A DNA stretch of 64,000 nt, taken from positions 248,001 through 312,000 of the forward strand of contig NZ_JARWSK010000002.1 of NCBI RefSeq assembly GCF_031081985.1, written 5' to 3'. How positions within the stretch are numbered: position 1 is the first letter of the stretch; every line of letters starts with the position of its first letter. The translations under genes were made by a program, and so were the position numbers. Below the pieces are notes generated by a model, which saw nothing but the letters and a program-made list of their open reading frames with translations, did no database searches and was not told where the DNA came from. The stretch is from Komagataeibacter xylinus. Its GTDB lineage: Bacteria; Pseudomonadota; Alphaproteobacteria; Acetobacterales; Acetobacteraceae. Below are positions 49,042 to 58,085 of this stretch, piece by piece.

Positions 49042-49572
49042 TTATTCGTCGTAAGAGACGAGCGTCTTGACCGGCACGTCCAGCCGGTCGCGGCCACCAA
49101 GGCCGGTCAGTTCGATCAGGGTGGCAGCCCCCACCACATTGGCACCCACCTTGTGCAGCAGGGCCACCGAGGCGACCAGCGTGCCGCCGGTGGCCAGCAG
49201 GTCATCCATCACCACCACGCGCTGGCCGGGCAGGATCGCATCGGCCTGGATGTGCAGCGAATCGGAGCCGTATTCCAGGTCATAGCTGTAGGACACCGTC
49301 TCACCCGGCAGCTTGCCGGGCTTGCGCAGCATGACCAGCCCGCAGCCCAGGCGGCTGGCCAGCGGCGCTGCCGTGAGGAACCCGCGCGATTCGATGGCGG
49401 CCAGCACATCGGGCGCCCACGGCGCCACGGCTGCGGCAAGGCGGCCCATGGCGATCTGCCAGGCATCGGCGTTCCGCATCAGCGTCGAGATATCGTAGAA
49501 CAGGATGCCGGGCTTGGGAAAATCCGGGATATGGCGAATATACTGTTTCAGGTCGATCTGGGCGGTCGTCAT
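49042..49572 (-). CDS. apt: adenine phosphoribosyltransferase
   Basis: 176 residues. Salvages adenine to AMP with [23 protein letters not shown] start, [37 protein letters not shown] flexible loop, and PRPP motif [16 protein letters not shown]. Separate gene, 136 nt downstream of the FUSC gene start on the same strand. Confidence 0.96.
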   Translation of the reverse strand: MTTAQIDLKQYIRHIPDFPKPGILFYDISTLMRNADAWQIAMGRLAAAVAPWAPDVLAAIESRGFLTAAPLASRLGCGLVMLRKPGKLPGETVSYSYDLEYGSDSLHIQADAILPGQRVVVMDDLLATGGTLVASVALLHKVGANVVGAATLIELTGLGGRDRLDVPVKTLVSYDE

Positions 49573-49755
49573 GATCGGTGCACGGTCCCCGTTGCATGGT
49601 CATACAAATCCGGGACATACGCGCCCCGTTCACGAAACTGTCGCCCACTGGACGGCCCCCCGCTGTAGCCGCCACGCGCCAGCCCGACAACCCCATCCGC
49701 ACCCCTTGCGCATGCTTTGGCATCCATCACGCGCCGGGGTGAAGGGAAGAAGATT

Positions 49756-51054
49756 TTATTCCTCAGCCGCCCCGGCAGGCAGCGAAGTCGGCACGCGGGC
49801 GGGGCGCAGCAGCACCATCACCATCATGATCGCGGCCCCCATCAGCATCACGCCCGCCATGGGCAGCGGCGAGTTGGCAGGCAGCATGCCCACGAACGCA
49901 CCGGCCACGGCGCCAAGCACATATTGCAGCGTGCCGACAAAAGCCGAGGCGCTGCCCGCAAAACGCGGGTGGTCGGCCAGCGCGCCCACCGTGGCATTGG
50001 GGCCGATGATGCCGGTCGTGCCCAGCGAGACCATCATGGCCAGGATCAGGCAGCCCAGCATCCATAGCGGCGGATGGCCGCCATGCTGCATGGCAAAGGC
50101 AATGACAATGGCCATGACCGTCATGGCCATGGTGCCTGCCACCGCAACCCCCACCGACACGCCGAGGATACGGGCGGCGTCAATACGCCCCACCAGCACG
50201 CCATTGAGCTGCGACGCCCCGATCATGCACACCGCAAACACGCCAAACATCATGCCGAAATGCGCCGGCGTAAGCCCGAACTGGTGAATGAACACCGAAG
50301 GCGCGGCCGACAGGTAGGTAAAGGACATGAAGCACGCAAAGCCCGCGATCATGGCATGGGTAATGAACCCCCGGTCCCGCGCCAGCATGACATAGCGGCT
50401 GAACAGGGTTACGGGCGAGAACTCGCTGCGGTTGGCAGGCTGCAGGGTCTCGGGCAGGACGCGCCAGATCAGCCCGATGCAGATCACGCCATAGACTGCC
50501 GCCGCCCAGAAGATCGACCGCCACGACGCGATCGACAGCACCAGCCCGCCCAGCGTGGGCGCCAGGATGGGCACGACCCCCATCACCAGCACCAGCCGCG
50601 ACATCAGCCGCGCGGATTCATTGCCATGCGACATGTCGCGCACGCAGGCGCTCGGAATGATCAGGCTGGCCGAAGCCCCGAGCGAGGCCACGAAGCGGAA
50701 GAACGAAAAGGTGGGAATGTCGCGCGCCATGGCGCAGCCAACCGAGGCCAGCGTATAGACCAGCGTACCCACCAGCATGGGCCTGCGGCGACCGAATCGG
50801 TCCGATAGCGGGCCCATGGTGATCTGGCCGATGGCCAGCCCCACGAACCACACCGCCAGCGTCATCTGCGCCGAGCCCGCGCGGCCATGCAGCGTGGTTT
50901 CAAGCTCGGGGAAGGCAGGCAGGTAAATATCGGTCGAGACCGGGCCGACCGCGGTCAGGAACCCCAGCAGGATCGCGATCCAGCCCATGGGGCGGCCGGT
51001 CGTTTCAGGCACGGGGGTTTCTGCCGGACGGCCCGCCGTTGCGGATGAGCCCAT
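49756..51054 (-). CDS. Bcr/CflA-family MFS multidrug transporter
   Basis: 432 residues from ATG 51054 (GGAG 7 nt upstream; a TTG frame begins at 51066). Twelve membrane segments. MFS motif A GPLSDRFGRRRPML and the Bcr/CflA-type STDIYLPAFPELETTL at the first TM. Drug:H+ antiporter of the bicyclomycin/chloramphenicol group; actual substrate unknown. Confidence 0.9.
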   Translation of the reverse strand: MGSSATAGRPAETPVPETTGRPMGWIAILLGFLTAVGPVSTDIYLPAFPELETTLHGRAGSAQMTLAVWFVGLAIGQITMGPLSDRFGRRRPMLVGTLVYTLASVGCAMARDIPTFSFFRFVASLGASASLIIPSACVRDMSHGNESARLMSRLVLVMGVVPILAPTLGGLVLSIASWRSIFWAAAVYGVICIGLIWRVLPETLQPANRSEFSPVTLFSRYVMLARDRGFITHAMIAGFACFMSFTYLSAAPSVFIHQFGLTPAHFGMMFGVFAVCMIGASQLNGVLVGRIDAARILGVSVGVAVAGTMAMTVMAIVIAFAMQHGGHPPLWMLGCLILAMMVSLGTTGIIGPNATVGALADHPRFAGSASAFVGTLQYVLGAVAGAFVGMLPANSPLPMAGVMLMGAAIMMVMVLLRPARVPTSLPAGAAEE

Positions 51055-51140
51055 GAGGCGCTCCAATATTAAAAGACTGTGGGGACTAGTAGACCAGCGT
51101 GGTCCATTTTTTCACCCTCTAATTACAACATCACTGCAAT

Positions 51141-51833
51141 TCATTCCTGCCATGGCCGCAGGCCGCGCATGCGGCGCATGAGCCACACCCCCACCAGCGC
51201 GGAGAGGCCAAAAAGCCCGATGGCAACCCCGATGCGCGCCCCGCCACCGAGCCGCATACCCGTGCCCACCAGCACGAACACCACGGTCTGCGGCAGGCTG
51301 CCCAGCAGGGTAGCCAGCACGAACGGCACGACCCTGACCCCCAGCATGCCTGCGGCCAGGTTGAGCAGCAGCGCCGAGCCGACCGGCATGAGCCGCAGCG
51401 CCAGCACCGAGGCGAAGGGGGCCGCGCGTACGCAACCTTCCACCCGCGCCAGGGTTGCACCAAGGCGGGCGGGCATGCGCATGCGCCCCGCCCACCGGCC
51501 CCAGCCATAGCCCCACAGGCACCCGGTTACGGTAGCCAGCGTGGCCAGCGCGCATCCGGCCCCGATTCCGTAAGCAGCACCCGCGGCGAAGCACACCGCC
51601 TGCCGGGGCAGGCCCAGCCCGCAGAACACGCTGCCCACCAGCACGAACACGGCCACGCCGCCTGCGCCCGCATGCAGGCCATGCCCCGCACTCAGCATCT
51701 CGCGCACGCCGGGCAGGCGGCCGAGCGCCACCGTCAGCGCGACAAAGGCCGCCAGCAGAAGCAGAGGCCGGACCAGCACGCGCAGACTGCCCTGTGCCAC
51801 GGGCGCGGGCGGTGCGGCGTGCGGTGCTGTCAT
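51141..51833 (-). CDS. TVP38/TMEM64 (SNARE-associated/DedA-superfamily) membrane protein
   Basis: 230 residues from ATG 51833. About six hydrophobic segments with the VTT-domain features CGLGLPRQAVCFAAGAAYG (re-entrant motif), LRLMPVGSALLLNLAAGM and a basic C-terminus. DedA-superfamily proteins act in lipid flipping or membrane homeostasis. Divergent from ctaA across an 87-nt gap. Confidence 0.82.
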   Translation of the reverse strand: MTAPHAAPPAPVAQGSLRVLVRPLLLLAAFVALTVALGRLPGVREMLSAGHGLHAGAGGVAVFVLVGSVFCGLGLPRQAVCFAAGAAYGIGAGCALATLATVTGCLWGYGWGRWAGRMRMPARLGATLARVEGCVRAAPFASVLALRLMPVGSALLLNLAAGMLGVRVVPFVLATLLGSLPQTVVFVLVGTGMRLGGGARIGVAIGLFGLSALVGVWLMRRMRGLRPWQE

Positions 51834-51920
51834 GCGTGCGTCCCGGTTGTGGAAGAATATATGTTCCTCCGCGCCTAGCATCGCCTTGCGGCTGACTGCA
51901 AGGGCGGTCTAAATCCGGTT

Positions 51921-53021
51921 ATGTCCGCATATCCTTCCACTGGCTCCCTGATGGGCCGCACGCCCCCTTCCGCGCAGGATCTGCGCAACAGGCAGCGTAT
52001 CTCCACCTGGCTGTTCGCCATCTGCTTCATGCTCGTGGGCATGATCGCCCTTGGCGGCTACACGCGCCTGACCGGCTCGGGCCTGTCCATCATGGACTGG
52101 CGGCCGATCACCGGCATGATCCCGCCGCTGAGCCATGCGGAATGGGAGCGGCAGTTCGAACTGTACAAGACCATCCCGCAATACAAGATCCTGCATGATG
52201 GCTTCGGGCTTGCGGGCTTCCAGCAGATCTTCTGGGCGGAATGGACGCACCGCTTCTGGGGGCGGCTGATGGGCTTCGTGCTGCTGGTGCCGCTGGTGTG
52301 GTTTTCCATCACCGGGGCGCTAAGCCGGGGGCTGGCGCTGCGGCTGGTGCTGTTTTTCGTGCTGGGCGGGCTGCAGGGCGCCATCGGGTGGTTCATGGTG
52401 GCATCGGGCTTCAACCCGGACAGCACGGCCGTGGCCCCGGTGCGGCTGGTGCTGCACCTGTGCTGCGCCTTTGCGCTCTACATCGCCATTTTATGGACGG
52501 CGCTGTCCGTGCGCACGCCACGCCCCGTCTTCATTCCCGCAACGCCTGAAGTGCGGCGCATTCATGCACTGGTCTGGGCCATCTGCCTGCTGGTGGGCAT
52601 AACCGTGATCGCGGGCGGCTTTACAGCGGGCACGCATGCGGGCTTTGCCTACAATACCTTCCCCCTCATGGATGGGCACCTGATCCCGCAGGGTTATGCC
52701 AGGCTGCACCCCTTCTGGCTGAACTGGTTCCAGAACATTCCCGCCATCCAGTTCGACCACCGGCTGCTGGCCACCACCACGGCGGTGCTGATTGGCGTGA
52801 CGATCGTGCTGGGGCTGCGCACCCCGCAACTGGGCAAGGACGTGCATGCGGCCCTGGCCGTGCTGGGCTGGCTGGTGCTTTTGCAATACGCACTGGGTGT
52901 TACCACGCTGCTGCTGGTCGTGCCGGTTTGGGCGGGCACGGTGCACCAGACCTGTGCCGCGATCGTACTGACGGCGGCCATCATCACGCTGCACCGGCTG
53001 CGGGGGGTTGGCCGACCCTGA
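51921..53021 (+). CDS. ctaA: heme A synthase (COX15/CtaA type 2)
   Basis: 366 residues, eight TMs. [26 protein letters not shown] is the family hallmark. The heme-ligand histidines sit in [27 protein letters not shown] and VHQTCA. Converts heme O to heme A for a-type oxidases, consistent with the cytochrome a1 (ba) oxidases known in acetic acid bacteria. Its ctaB partner is not in the window. Confidence 0.95.
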   Translation: MSAYPSTGSLMGRTPPSAQDLRNRQRISTWLFAICFMLVGMIALGGYTRLTGSGLSIMDWRPITGMIPPLSHAEWERQFELYKTIPQYKILHDGFGLAGFQQIFWAEWTHRFWGRLMGFVLLVPLVWFSITGALSRGLALRLVLFFVLGGLQGAIGWFMVASGFNPDSTAVAPVRLVLHLCCAFALYIAILWTALSVRTPRPVFIPATPEVRRIHALVWAICLLVGITVIAGGFTAGTHAGFAYNTFPLMDGHLIPQGYARLHPFWLNWFQNIPAIQFDHRLLATTTAVLIGVTIVLGLRTPQLGKDVHAALAVLGWLVLLQYALGVTTLLLVVPVWAGTVHQTCAAIVLTAAIITLHRLRGVGRP

Positions 53022-53045
53022 GCGTATTGGAATACGCGATGGATC

Positions 53046-53128
53046 AAAAGAACGCCGCCTTTTTGAAAAAAGGCGGCACCCAGAAACTTTTGTTATTTTT
53101 TATCAATGAATTGTTTTCAAACAGTCTC
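53046..53128. repeat. one-ended remnant of the MITE with half a palindromic repeat (copy 5)
   Basis: In reverse orientation: GCCGCC-T5-GAAAAAA-GGCGGC hairpin, CCAGAAACTTTTG end, A/T-rich TATCAATGAA spacer and a terminal repeat GTTTTCAAACAGTCTC (53113-53128). The second hairpin and the other terminal repeat are missing. Starts 24 nt after the ctaA stop. Confidence 0.65.
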
Positions 53129-53427
53129 TTAGCTTCTGTCTGTTTCGATAACGGTTTGCTGGCCATGCACACCTGATCCGGCGCTGAGGCCGGTTTATGC
53201 TACGGAGTGTTACGGCGCTGCACCCCACGCTTGCGCATCGGCCCAAACCGGGCAGAAATGCCATTCATGAATAAAGAGGCGCGCACCCGTCTCGCTGCCC
53301 CACAAGGGCATCCGGCGCGGCAATCCCTGCGTTATGCAATGCGGCGTCAGGAAAGCGGCCGCGCCGCGTCTTTTCCCGATCGGTGATTTTCTGCGATAAA
53401 CCCCATCAAGACATGCAGGAATGGAAC
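53129..53427. other. gene-free stretch upstream of the Gly/Trp-rich gene
   Basis: No supported gene; a 42-codon frame at 53258-53386 has no Shine-Dalgarno or recognisable product. Presumably the promoter and leader of the secreted protein at 53428. Confidence 0.4.
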
Positions 53428-54000
53428 ATGCACAAGCTCAAACAGGCACTGACAGGCGTGACGCTGGCCCTGATTGCGTGCGGCTCACTGAGCCTGCCCG
53501 CCCATGCTGCCCCCCATGGCGGCGGCGGCTTTGGCGGGGGCGGTCGCGGCGGGGGTGGCTGGCATGGCGGCGGAGGTTGGCATGGTGGCGGTGGCTGGGG
53601 CGGCTGGCACGGTGGATGGGGCTGGGGCGGCTGGGGTGCGGGCTACTACCCCGGCTATGTCGGCTGGGGTTACCCCATGGGCGGCTGGGGCTGGGGTTGG
53701 GGCGGCGGCTGGGGTGGCTGGGGCTGGGGTTGGCCCGGTTATTATGGCGCGGGGGCCGCGATGGGGGCTGCCGCGGCAAGTGCCAGCTACCGGGCCGCAC
53801 CCGAAGTCTATAACGCCACGGGCAACAACGCGCCTGAAGACGATTCCGTCTATGACAAGGATCTGTCCACCCTGCTGGCCCCAGCTCCGGCACAGCCGCA
53901 GCCCGGCACGCAGGGCCAGCCTGCGCCACAGCGCCCTCCGGCTTCATGTCCTAAAGGGCAGGTCTATAATGACCTGACCGAAAGCTGCGACCGGCCCTGA
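53428..54000 (+). CDS. secreted Gly/Trp/His-rich low-complexity protein
   Basis: 190 residues from ATG 53428 (other ATGs at 53413 and 53383). Signal peptide MHKLKQALTGVTLALIACGS to LPAHA, cleavage near AHA-AP. About 80 residues of GGGGW, HGGG and WGWG repeats follow, then a short Ala-rich segment, an acidic part (NNAPEDDSVYDKD), Pro/Gln linker and a terminal two-Cys motif CPKGQVYNDLTESC. Extracytoplasmic; function unknown, possibly surface or outer-membrane associated. A shorter relative lies at 57211. Confidence 0.75.
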   Translation: MHKLKQALTGVTLALIACGSLSLPAHAAPHGGGGFGGGGRGGGGWHGGGGWHGGGGWGGWHGGWGWGGWGAGYYPGYVGWGYPMGGWGWGWGGGWGGWGWGWPGYYGAGAAMGAAAASASYRAAPEVYNATGNNAPEDDSVYDKDLSTLLAPAPAQPQPGTQGQPAPQRPPASCPKGQVYNDLTESCDRP

Positions 54001-54020
54001 CAGGGAGCACATCATCAATG

Positions 54021-54095
54021 CTTTCGGGTGCCGCCTTTTTGCCGGAGGCGGCACTTCCTGAAGCTTTTTGAAAAAAGCTTCACCAAAAAACTCTT
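54021..54095. repeat. palindromic gene-end repeat, copy 6
   Basis: CTTTCGGGT end, GCCGCCTTTTTGCCGGAGGCGGC hairpin written here as 5' GCCGCC and 3' GGCGGC arms with an altered loop, GAAGC-T5-G-A6-GCTTC hairpin, CACCAAAAAACT end. Lies between the convergent Gly/Trp-rich gene and hemH. Confidence 0.8.
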
Positions 54096-54119
54096 TTCCG
54101 TTAGCGGGCAGGAAAGACC

Positions 54120-55175
54120 TCAGCCAACCGAGGCTGCCGCCTTACGTGGCAACCAGCCTGCCAGTTCCTCGCGCACCAGGGTCTCGAGCAGGTCGATGGC
54201 ATCGGGTGAGTTGTTCAGGCATGGGATCAGGGCCAGTTCCTTGCCGCCCGCCTTGATGAAGTCTTCCGCCGCCTCGTTGCCGATTTCATCAAGCGTTTCG
54301 ATGCAGTCGGAAATGAAGCCCGGCGTAATCACCGCAATACGCTCGATGCCCTGCCCGGGCAGCGACTCGATAAACGGCGCGGTATAGGGCTCCAGCCATT
54401 TTGCCGGGCCAAAGCGGGACTGGAAGGTAAGCGGCATCATGCGCTCGTCATACCCCATGGCCTGACGCAGCGCGATGATGGTGCGCGCGCATTCATCGGC
54501 ATAGCTGTCACCCTTTTCCACATACACCTTGGGCAGGCCATGGAAGGAGGCGACAATCATCTGCGGCTTGAAATCAAGCGTTTCGAGCCGGGCCGTGATC
54601 GAGCGCCCAAGGGCCGCGATATAGGCCGGATGGTCGGGGAAAGCCGGCAGGGTGCGGATGGCGGGCTGGTTGCGCAACCGCATGAGGGCACGAAACGCCT
54701 GGTCATTGGCCGTGGCCGTGGTGGTGGCGCTGTATTGCGGGTAAAGCGGGGCAAGCAGGATGCGGTCGCACCCCTGGGCCACCAGCTCATGCAGCGCCTG
54801 GCTGATGGAGGGCTGGCCATAGCGCATGCCCCAGGCCACCGGCACATTGTCAGCTTCCAGCCTTTTGGCCAGCATTTCCGCCTGGTCGCGCGTATAGGTG
54901 CGCAGCGGGCTTTCATTACGGTCATGATGCCAGATGCGGTGATACGCCTCGCCCGACTTGCGCGGGCGGAAGGTCAGCACCGGGCCATACAGGATCGGTT
55001 TCCAGATCAGGGGACTGGCTTCGATAATGCGCCGATCTGACAGGAATTCAGCCAGATAGCGGCGCACAGGGCCATAGCCGGTGCCATCGGGGGTGCCGAG
55101 ATTGCTCAGCAGTACCCCGGTGCGCGGCGGTGCATCTTCATGCCCCGCCGCGCGCTTTATGGTAATAAATGTCAT
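54120..55175 (-). CDS. hemH: ferrochelatase
   Basis: 351 residues from ATG 55175, with CGGAGC just upstream. Inserts Fe2+ into protoporphyrin IX, the last step of heme b synthesis. GVLLSNLGTPDG start, SPLRTYTRDQAEML, RYGQPSISQAL, the active-site His in VASFHGLPKVYVEKGDSY and FQSRFGPAKWLEPYT are all present. Supplies heme for ctaA and ccm functions encoded nearby. Confidence 0.96.
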   Translation of the reverse strand: MTFITIKRAAGHEDAPPRTGVLLSNLGTPDGTGYGPVRRYLAEFLSDRRIIEASPLIWKPILYGPVLTFRPRKSGEAYHRIWHHDRNESPLRTYTRDQAEMLAKRLEADNVPVAWGMRYGQPSISQALHELVAQGCDRILLAPLYPQYSATTTATANDQAFRALMRLRNQPAIRTLPAFPDHPAYIAALGRSITARLETLDFKPQMIVASFHGLPKVYVEKGDSYADECARTIIALRQAMGYDERMMPLTFQSRFGPAKWLEPYTAPFIESLPGQGIERIAVITPGFISDCIETLDEIGNEAAEDFIKAGGKELALIPCLNNSPDAIDLLETLVREELAGWLPRKAAASVG

Positions 55176-55247
55176 GCTCCGGCTGCTACAGGAAGCCGGA
55201 GGAGGATGCAAAACAGGAGCGGACCCACACCCTGCACGGGCTGCATC

Positions 55248-55370
55248 CTAGCGGCGCGCGCGCACCCGGACCGGCTGCATGGCACGCGCGGGGGCTGAAC
55301 AGTAACGGGCGGCGGCAACAAGGCCCAGCAGGGCCACAACGGGGGAAAGCATCTGGACAAAAGCGAACAT
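55248..55370 (-). CDS. possible 40-residue hydrophobic small protein
   Basis: ATG 55370 preceded by GGAAAGGGA at about 6 nt. MFAFVQMLSPVVALLGLVAA would form one membrane helix, followed by a basic tail rich in Arg. It fills an otherwise empty gap between mutY and hemH. Too short for confidence; no homologue recognised. Confidence 0.3.
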   Translation of the reverse strand: MFAFVQMLSPVVALLGLVAAARYCSAPARAMQPVRVRARR

Positions 55371-55430
55371 TACGGTCCCTTTCCTGATCGGACACCCATC
55401 ACTCAACCGCGCGGATCATATCGGCGTCAA

Positions 55431-56504
55431 TCAAAAAATACCGGCCTTGCGTGCAACCTTGACGCATTTGCCCATGAGCGAGGGCAGCGCCACAGCGCCA
55501 TCAGCGGGGTAATGCACGTATCCCTGTGCCGCCAAACTGTTGGGAAAGGCCGCAATCGTGGCTGCGTACACATCCACAAGCAGTGTAAAATGGGTGAATA
55601 CATGCTTCACCTGCCCCACCATGCGCCAGTGCGGTTGCAGGTGGGGGGTAGCAGGCGCCTGCGCCAGCGCTTCCGCCTGGGGCCACGGGTCATCGCGCCA
55701 GTGCGGCCCCGGCAGGCCCATCATGCCGCCAAGCAGCCCCTTTTCAGGGCGGCGGACCAGCAGCAGGCCACCGGCTTCATCCACCAGGCAGAAATGCACG
55801 CCATGCCGCACGGGCCGCACGGGCTTGGGCGCGCGGCGCGGCAGGGTGGCGGCAATGCCCTGCGCATGGCCCGCGCAGGCCTCGCGCCACGGACACAGCA
55901 CGCAGGCGGGATTGCGCGGCGTGCAGATGCCTGCGCCAAGGTCAAACAGGGCCTGCGCGAAATCAGACGGGCGGGCTTTTGCCTGCGCATCCGCGTTCAG
56001 GGTCACGGCGTGGGCGGCAATGGCCTTGCGGGCACCGGGCAATGGGTCGGTCAGGGCGAACAGGCGGCTGGTCACGCGCTCCACATTGCCATCCACCGGC
56101 ACCACGGGGCGGCCAAAGGCGATGGCGGCAATGGCCGCTGCGGTATAGGCCCCGATTCCCGGCAGTTCCAGCAGCCCTTCCACCGTATCGGGAAAGGTGC
56201 CGCCCCGCGCTGCCACGGCCTTGGCGCAGGCATGCAGGTTGCGTGCGCGGGCGTAGTAGCCAAGCCCCGCCCACAGCGCCATGACCCGGTCCTGGGGCGC
56301 GCGGGCCAGCGCCGTGACATCGGGGAAGGCGGCAAGGAAGCGCTCGAAATAGGGGATGACCGCCGTAACCGTGGTCTGCTGGAGCATGATCTCGCTCAGC
56401 CAGACCCGATAGGGATCAACACTCTGGCCGGGCAGCGCGCGCCATGGCAGAATGCGACGGTGCCGGTCATACCAGCGTAACAGATCGGTAGCACAAGATA
56501 ACAC
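55431..56504 (-). CDS. mutY: A/G-specific adenine glycosylase MutY
   Basis: 357 residues from a GTG at 56504 (VLSCATDLLRWYDRHRRILPWR aligns with the known MutY start); the longer open frame overlaps the divergent gene. Catalytic Glu in SEIMLQQTTVTAVIPYFERF, HhH LPGIGAYTAAAIAAIAFGRPVVPVDGNVERV with catalytic Asp, Fe-S cysteines C-x6-C-x2-C-x5-C in CTPRNPACVLCPWREAC, and a C-terminal NUDIX-like 8-oxoG-recognition domain. Removes A opposite 8-oxoG. Confidence 0.95.
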   Translation of the reverse strand: MLSCATDLLRWYDRHRRILPWRALPGQSVDPYRVWLSEIMLQQTTVTAVIPYFERFLAAFPDVTALARAPQDRVMALWAGLGYYARARNLHACAKAVAARGGTFPDTVEGLLELPGIGAYTAAAIAAIAFGRPVVPVDGNVERVTSRLFALTDPLPGARKAIAAHAVTLNADAQAKARPSDFAQALFDLGAGICTPRNPACVLCPWREACAGHAQGIAATLPRRAPKPVRPVRHGVHFCLVDEAGGLLLVRRPEKGLLGGMMGLPGPHWRDDPWPQAEALAQAPATPHLQPHWRMVGQVKHVFTHFTLLVDVYAATIAAFPNSLAAQGYVHYPADGAVALPSLMGKCVKVARKAGIF

Positions 56505-56514
56505 GGACCCGTTT

Positions 56515-57015
56515 ATGACGAACCCGCCACCACGCAGCAAGAAAAAGAACGAAGCCGCCGCTGCCCCCGAGCCGCCGCGCCGGGCCTTTCGCGCGCGCAG
56601 CATGGCGGCCCTGCTGCCACAGATCAGCCAGCCGGTCTTTCGCAAACAGTCAGCCGCCGCCGTGCAGGTGATGACGGACTGGGCGGATATTGTAGGCCCG
56701 CATCTGGCAGCACTGACCGTGCCGCGCAAGCTCTCGGCCGGCACGCTGACGGTGGGCTGCCAGGGGCCGGTGGCAATGGAACTGCAACATCTCGCGCCCA
56801 CCGTCATTGCCCGCATCAACACCACCTGCGGCCACGGCGTGGTCAAGCGGCTGAAAATGGTACAGGACCTGCTCGCACTGCCCCAGCAGGCCCCATCCCC
56901 TGCCCCGCCGCGCACGCCACCGCCACCCGTGGAGATTGACGACATGCCCGACGGCCCGCTGAAAGAGGCGCTGGCATCACTCGGCGGATGGCTTCGCGCC
57001 CGACAGGGTCAGTGA
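56515..57015 (+). CDS. DciA/DUF721-family protein
   Basis: 166 residues from ATG 56515. Lys/Pro-rich start, DUF721 core (QVMTDWADIVGPHLAALTVPRKLSAGTLTVGCQGPVAMELQHLAPTVIARINT, a KH-like fold) and a disordered Pro/Asp tail. DciA proteins help load the replicative helicase DnaB in bacteria lacking DnaC. Divergent from mutY with only 10 nt between the chosen starts; mutY-DUF721 adjacency is common in alphaproteobacteria. Confidence 0.8.
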   Translation: MTNPPPRSKKKNEAAAAPEPPRRAFRARSMAALLPQISQPVFRKQSAAAVQVMTDWADIVGPHLAALTVPRKLSAGTLTVGCQGPVAMELQHLAPTVIARINTTCGHGVVKRLKMVQDLLALPQQAPSPAPPRTPPPPVEIDDMPDGPLKEALASLGGWLRARQGQ

Positions 57016-57021
57016 AAAGAC

Positions 57022-57057
57022 AAAAGTTTCTGTTGAAGCTTTTTTCAAAAAGCTTCG
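57022..57057. repeat. fragment of palindromic gene-end repeat
   Basis: Outer arm CAAAAGTTTCTGTT plus the second hairpin (GAAGC-T6-CAAAAA-GCTTC), 6 nt past the DUF721 gene stop. Confidence 0.65.
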
Positions 57058-57210
57058 TTTGATCAGCGAGATGCGCACTGTCATGAAAATGCCCGGTTCC
57101 CCGGGTTTCCTGACCCGTAACATCACGGAACGGTGAGGCATGAGGGCTGGATATCTGGCCGATCCATGCCAATATCGCGTTTGCAATGGTACAAAAAAGG
57201 AACCCGTCAG

Positions 57211-57534
57211 ATGCGTAAGTTGGCCCTGCTGCTGGCTGTATCCATGGGATTGGTTGGCGTTCTGCCCGCTCCTGCGGCCCATGCATGGGGTGGCGGCTGG
57301 CGCGGTGGCCCCGGTTGGGGCGGCGGCTGGCACCGTGGCTGGGGCTGGGGCGGCTTTGGCATGGGCATGGCCGCTGGCACCGCGCTGGGGGTTGCCATGT
57401 CGCCCTATCGCTACCGGCCCTATGGCTACGGGTATGGCTATCCGGTCTATGGTTATCCGCCGCCCTACCCGGTCTATGCCTATCCGCCGCCACCACCCCC
57501 GCCGCCCCCGGCCTATTACGGTTATTACCGCTAG
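57211..57534 (+). CDS. secreted Gly/Trp/Tyr/Pro-rich low-complexity protein
   Basis: 107 residues from ATG 57211 (AAAAAGGAACCC upstream). Signal peptide MRKLALLLAVSMGLVGVLPA to AHA, then GGGWRGGPGWGGGWHRGWGW, a short hydrophobic segment GMGMAAGTALGVAM, and a Tyr/Pro-rich tail (YGYGYPVYGYPPPYPVYAYP, ending PPAYYGYYR). Similar plan to the 53428 protein. Probably periplasmic or outer-membrane; function unknown. Confidence 0.72.
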   Translation: MRKLALLLAVSMGLVGVLPAPAAHAWGGGWRGGPGWGGGWHRGWGWGGFGMGMAAGTALGVAMSPYRYRPYGYGYGYPVYGYPPPYPVYAYPPPPPPPPPAYYGYYR

Positions 57535-57560
57535 GTTCTGGGACGGCAGCAAGGCTGCTG

Positions 57561-57589
57561 GTAAAGCGTTTTGAAAAAAGGCGGCGCTT
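57561..57589. repeat. fragment of palindromic gene-end repeat
   Basis: GTAAAGCGTTTTGAAAAAAGGCGGCGC only: pieces of the two hairpins fused, 26 nt past the Gly/Trp/Tyr-rich gene. Confidence 0.45.
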
Positions 57590-58085
57590 TTGCCTCAGTT
57601 GCGCCCTGGCGGAACTGGCAGCGCGGGCAGGCCCCAGATCACCTGCCAGGAATGGAACGGCGACCACGCATCCCCTAACGCACGGTGCTGCATGCGTGGC
57701 CGGCATGCTTTTGCCTATCCATGCCGTGCCACACGCTCAAGCGCCAGCCGCACCTGCATGCCACGCGATGCTGACGGGTCGAGGCAGGATTTTACCATCC
57801 CGGCATACACCAACCGACAGCAGCGACGGGTCTGTCACTCTGGCGACCTGGCAGGGCACCATCAGCCATGCCGGATCAAATGCCCCTGCATCACGGGCAA
57901 CCCGCCGCGCCTGCAGGATGGCGTGCGTCAGGCCATGGGGCCGTGCAGCCTCGGAGGGCCAATCAGTCCATCCTGGTGCGGGTCTACATCATGGCTGGAA
58001 TGGTGCCGGAAAGGTTGAAATCAGGGCGGCAGGACCGTATGGTCATGCCTCATGCCCCGACCGCGACAGGGCAGGAAAGGATCGC
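57590..58085. other. gene-free stretch of about 500 nt
   Basis: No gene supported. A minus-strand open frame of 83 codons (57740-57988, containing THAILQARRVARDAGAFDPA and SVGVCRDGKILPRPVSIAWH) reads like protein but lacks a start codon; it could be a gene remnant. The end of the region is the leader of the gene at 58086, with AGGAAAGG as ribosome site. Confidence 0.4.

Noticed and set aside
53258-53386. 42-codon plus-strand frame before the Gly/Trp-rich gene
   Set aside because: No Shine-Dalgarno, Arg-rich composition typical of chance frames.
57740-57988. 83-codon minus-strand open frame resembling protein
   Set aside because: No usable start codon and no recognised family; kept only as a possible remnant in the findings.
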